From the NCBI RefSeq assembly GCF_017744955.1, contig NZ_JAGIAG010000004.1:305979-369978 (forward strand): 64,000 nucleotides of DNA. Reading direction: 5' to 3'. A model generated the notes under the pieces. That model did not search any database, was not told the DNA's origin, and saw nothing but the letters and a program-made list of their open reading frames with translations. This document shows positions 61,141 through 64,000 of this stretch, one piece after another; positions within the stretch are counted from its first letter, which is position 1, and each line of letters starts with the position of its first letter. The position numbers were made by a program, and so were the translations under genes. This DNA comes from Dokdonella sp. GTDB lineage: Bacteria > Pseudomonadota > Gammaproteobacteria > Xanthomonadales > Rhodanobacteraceae.

Positions 61141-64000
61141 TCAGCGCCGCCGACGCGCCAATCCGGCACCGGCCGCCAGCATCAGCAGCAGGCTCATCAG
61201 CGCGAGCATCCAGCGCGCGTCGACCGGCACCGGCGTGACCGGGACCGGCTCGCCGCCGCCGACCGTCGTCGTCGCCGTGCTGCGATTGTTGGCCGGGTTC
61301 GGATCGCCGGTACTCGACTCCGCCGTCGCGGTATTGGTGATCGTGCCGCGGAAGTTCGCCGCGACCGCGTAGGTCACCGTGAACGTCGCCGTCTGGCCGC
61401 CCGCCAAGGTGCCGAGGGTGCACGGGAAGCCGCTCGCGCACGGCGCGTCGGCGGAGACGAAGCTCAGCCCGGACGGCGTCGGATCGCTCACCGTGACGTC
61501 GTTCGCCGCCGCCGGACCGAGGTTGGTCACGCTCAGCGTGTAGACGACGTTGCCGCCCGCGGTCGCCGTCGGCGGCCCCTGCTTGCTGACGGCGAGGTCC
61601 GCCGCATCCGATGCCAGCGCGATCACCACGCTCGGCGCGACGTTGTTCGCCGGGATCGAGTCGGGCGTCCGGCTCGCGGCCGTCGTCTGCAACGTCCAGG
61701 TGCCGGGCTGCGTCGGCGTGAACTGCGTCGTACAGGTGATCACGCCGCCGACGGCGAGGCTCGCCACCGGCATCGTCGGCGTGCAGTCGGTCGCCAGCAC
61801 GGCGGCCGCGGCGGTCGGCCCGGTCGGCTCCTGCACCGAGCAGGTCGCATCGAGCGCCGCCAGCGGTCCGTTGTTGGTGCACGTCGTCACCACCGTCACC
61901 GGCGTGCCGACCGGCACCGTCTGCGTCGGTGCGCCGGTCGCCATCATGTCCGACACCTGGCCGGAGGTGTCGACCGAGGTCTGCGCGGTGGCGCTGTTGT
62001 CGGCCGGGTTCGGGTCGGCGGTGGTGCTGCTCACGCTCGCCGTGTTGGCGATCGGATCGGGACCTGCGTAGTCGAGCGGTACCTGGTAAGTGCTGGTGAT
62101 GGTCGCCGAGGCGCCGCTGGCGAGGTCGCCGAGCGCGCACGGATACGCCGTCGCGCAGCCGCCGCTGTTGCCGACGAAGACCAGCCCGGCCGGCGTCGGA
62201 TCGGCGACGTTCACGGCGACCGCCGTGTCCGGACCGGCGTTGGTCACCACCACCGTGTAAACCAGCGTGGCGCCGGCCGCGACCGAGGTCGGGCCGCTCT
62301 TGCGCACGGACAGGTCGGCGATCGGCGCGCCGATGGTCGTGACGACCGTGGCGCTGGCGTCGTTGCCGGGCTCCGGATCGGTCACGCCGGCGGGCGGCGA
62401 CACCGTGGCGGTGTTGCTCAGCGTGCTCGCCTGCGTCGGCGCGGCCGCGGTGATCGTGATCGTCGCGCTGCCGCCGGCCGGCAAGGTCGCGATGGTGCCG
62501 GCGACGCTCGTGTCGAACGCGCCGCACACCGCGCCGCCGGTTGCATTGCCGCAACTCGCCGCTGCGTTGCTCAGGCCCGCCGGCAGCGGATCGCTGACCG
62601 CGGCGCCGTCGGCGCGGCTCGGACCGGCGTTGGCGACCACCAGCGTATAGGTGATCGTGCCGCCCGCCGCGACCGTGGCTGGGCCGGTCTTGGTGATCGA
62701 CAGGTCCGCCACCGGCGTCACTTCCGTTTCCACCGGCGGACTGGTGTCGTTGCCCGGCGTCGGATCGTCGCTGCCGGCCGGCGGCGTCACCGTCGCCGTG
62801 TTGGTCAGCGTCGTCGCCTCGGCCGGCGCGGTGCCGGTGATCGTGATCGTCACGCTGCCGTTCGCCGGCAGCGTCGGCACCGTGCCGCTGACCGTGTTGC
62901 CGGTCACGCTCGGATTGGCGCAGACCGCGCCGCCGACCGGCGTACCGCAGCTCGCGCCGACACCGGTGATGCCGGCCGGCACGGCGTCGCTGTAGGTGGT
63001 GCCGTTGGCCTGGTCCGGACCGGCGTTGGCGACCACCAGCGTGTAGGTGATCGTGCCGCCGGCGCTCACCGTAGCCGGACCGCTCTTGGTGATCGACACG
63101 TCCACGCTCGCCGGCACCGTCACCGTCGCGCTGCCTTCGTCGTTGCTCGGCGTCGGGTCGGTCTGGTCGCCGCCCGCGCTGGTCGCCACGTTGGTGATCG
63201 CGCCGGTCTGCGTCACCGTCGCGGTGATCTGCAACGTCGCCACCGCACCCGCGCCACTGACCGCGAGGTCGCCGACCGTCCACACGCCGGTCGCGTCGTC
63301 GTAGGCACCCTGGCTCGGGTTGGCGCTGACGAAGCCGAGGCCGGCCGGCAGCGCGTCGTTCACGCGGACGTTGGTCGCCGCGTTCGGACCGAGGTTGGTC
63401 AGCGTCACCGTGAAGGTCACGTTCTGGCCGAGCAGCGGATTGGCGTCGTCGACCGTCTTCACGACCTGCAGGTCGGCCGCCTGCCCGTTCGGCGTCACGC
63501 CGGACTGGTTGTTGGCGGTGTTCGGATCCGGCTCGTTCGCCGCGCCCGTCGCCGTGTTGGTGATCTCGCCCGGCTGCGTCACCGTCGCGACGATCGTCAG
63601 CGTCTCCTCCGCATCGGCCGCCAGATCGCCGACCGTCCACAGGCCGCTGATGTCGTCGTACGAGCCGAGGCTCGGCGTCGCGCTGACGAAGGCCAGACCG
63701 GCCGGCAGCAGGTCCGTCACGTTCACGCCCGTCGCCGGACTCGGGCCGGCGTTGCGCACGGTGATCGTGAAGCTCACGTTCGAGCCCAGGTTCGGCGTCA
63801 GCGTGTCGACCGTCTTGTTGACCTGGATGTCGGCCGAGAGGCCGCCGTTGATCGACGCGCTGCCGGCGTTGTTGCTGCTGTCCGGATCGAGCTGGTCGCC
63901 GCCGGTGCGCGTGGCCGTGTTCACGATCGCGCCCGACTGCGTCACCGTCGCGGTGAGCGTCAGCGTCGCGTTCGCGCCGTTCGCCAGCGCACCGACCGTC
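61141..64000 (-). CDS. DUF11-repeat surface protein with C-terminal membrane anchor (5' part missing)
   Basis: The open frame continues past the right edge, leaving over 950 residues without a start. The visible part is six DUF11-type immunoglobulin-like repeats of 110-125 residues, each beginning ADLSITKTGPATV-like and ending with a DPNPANN-like loop, plus a divergent repeat (TVPVGTPVTVVTTCTNNGP). The last 30 residues, VPVDARWMLALMSLLLMLAAGAGLARRRR, are a C-terminal sorting signal: a short motif, one membrane helix and an arginine cluster, like IPTL-CTERM tails. It is therefore probably a long extracellular stalk or adhesin processed at its C-terminus. It converges on the subtilase gene. Confidence 0.9.
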   Translation of the reverse strand, partial: TVGALANGANATLTLTATVTQSGAIVNTATRTGGDQLDPDSSNNAGSASINGGLSADIQVNKTVDTLTPNLGSNVSFTITVRNAGPSPATGVNVTDLLPAGLAFVSATPSLGSYDDISGLWTVGDLAADAEETLTIVATVTQPGEITNTATGAANEPDPNTANNQSGVTPNGQAADLQVVKTVDDANPLLGQNVTFTVTLTNLGPNAATNVRVNDALPAGLGFVSANPSQGAYDDATGVWTVGDLAVSGAGAVATLQITATVTQTGAITNVATSAGGDQTDPTPSNDEGSATVTVPASVDVSITKSGPATVSAGGTITYTLVVANAGPDQANGTTYSDAVPAGITGVGASCGTPVGGAVCANPSVTGNTVSGTVPTLPANGSVTITITGTAPAEATTLTNTATVTPPAGSDDPTPGNDTSPPVETEVTPVADLSITKTGPATVAAGGTITYTLVVANAGPSRADGAAVSDPLPAGLSNAAASCGNATGGAVCGAFDTSVAGTIATLPAGGSATITITAAAPTQASTLSNTATVSPPAGVTDPEPGNDASATVVTTIGAPIADLSVRKSGPTSVAAGATLVYTVVVTNAGPDTAVAVNVADPTPAGLVFVGNSGGCATAYPCALGDLASGASATITSTYQVPLDYAGPDPIANTASVSSTTADPNPADNSATAQTSVDTSGQVSDMMATGAPTQTVPVGTPVTVVTTCTNNGPLAALDATCSVQEPTGPTAAAAVLATDCTPTMPVASLAVGGVITCTTQFTPTQPGTWTLQTTAASRTPDSIPANNVAPSVVIALASDAADLAVSKQGPPTATAGGNVVYTLSVTNLGPAAANDVTVSDPTPSGLSFVSADAPCASGFPCTLGTLAGGQTATFTVTYAVAANFRGTITNTATAESSTGDPNPANNRSTATTTVGGGEPVPVTPVPVDARWMLALMSLLLMLAAGAGLARRRR

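Overview
The window is very GC-rich (about 70% by eye) and densely coded. It looks like the chromosome of a gammaproteobacterium of the Xanthomonadales/Lysobacterales type, possibly Rhodanobacteraceae-like. The reasons are a full-length RapA, CnoX-type thioredoxin and DUF502 protein of proteobacterial type, the intergenic palindromes (CCTCTCCCGC/GCGGGAGAGG and CATTCCCGCG/CGCGGGAATG), ECF sigma factor/Ser-Thr kinase/TPR regulatory pairs, tandem M13 peptidases, and several secreted proteins ending in a [LI]FxDGFD motif. This assignment is by character, not by search. I see no rRNA, tRNA, CRISPR array, insertion sequence or phage gene.

Left part (1-9.3 kb): a secreted repeat/beta-sandwich protein cut by the left edge, a Ser/Thr kinase with TPR region and its ECF sigma factor (all minus), then a periplasmic amidohydrolase, an SGNH hydrolase, a small XRE regulator cotranscribed with a membrane protein, and the CnoX-like thioredoxin.

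Central part (9.35-28.7 kb) is the most interesting region. Fifteen consecutive genes lie on the minus strand. In transcription order they encode an Asp/Glu-racemase-family enzyme, an NTF2-like protein, a class III CoA-transferase, an HMG-CoA-lyase-family enzyme, a YCF48/BNR-type protein, an RND (MMPL) transporter, DUF1302 and DUF1329 proteins, then HyuA, HyuB, an isochorismatase-family amidase, a lipoprotein, LeuC- and LeuD-like dehydratase subunits, and a PrpR-type sigma-54 activator. Upstream of the first gene lies a complete sigma-54 control region readable from the sequence: two palindromic upstream sites 21 bp apart, a perfect IHF consensus, and a -24/-12 promoter. I infer one regulon for uptake and breakdown of an unidentified compound. 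The enzymes fit ring opening of an imide or lactam (or an ATP-dependent carboxylation), de-amidation to a diacid, hydration to a malate-like acid, CoA activation and lyase cleavage. An MFS exporter gene precedes the control region on the same strand.

Right part (30-64 kb, mostly plus): a DUF4442 protein, a secreted beta-helix protein, a TIGR03032 protein with a GNAT-like partner, a Ser/Thr kinase fused to a formylglycine-generating-enzyme-like domain, a DUF502 protein, an M14 peptidase, a large LysM protein without signal peptide, a palindrome cluster, a zinc-ribbon membrane protein, two tandem M13 peptidases, a secreted DUF7453-like protein, a di-heme cytochrome c peroxidase-like protein (minus), RapA, a CadC-type winged-helix/TPR regulator, a secreted paralogue of the left-edge protein, a subtilase, and a long DUF11-repeat surface protein (minus) cut by the right edge.
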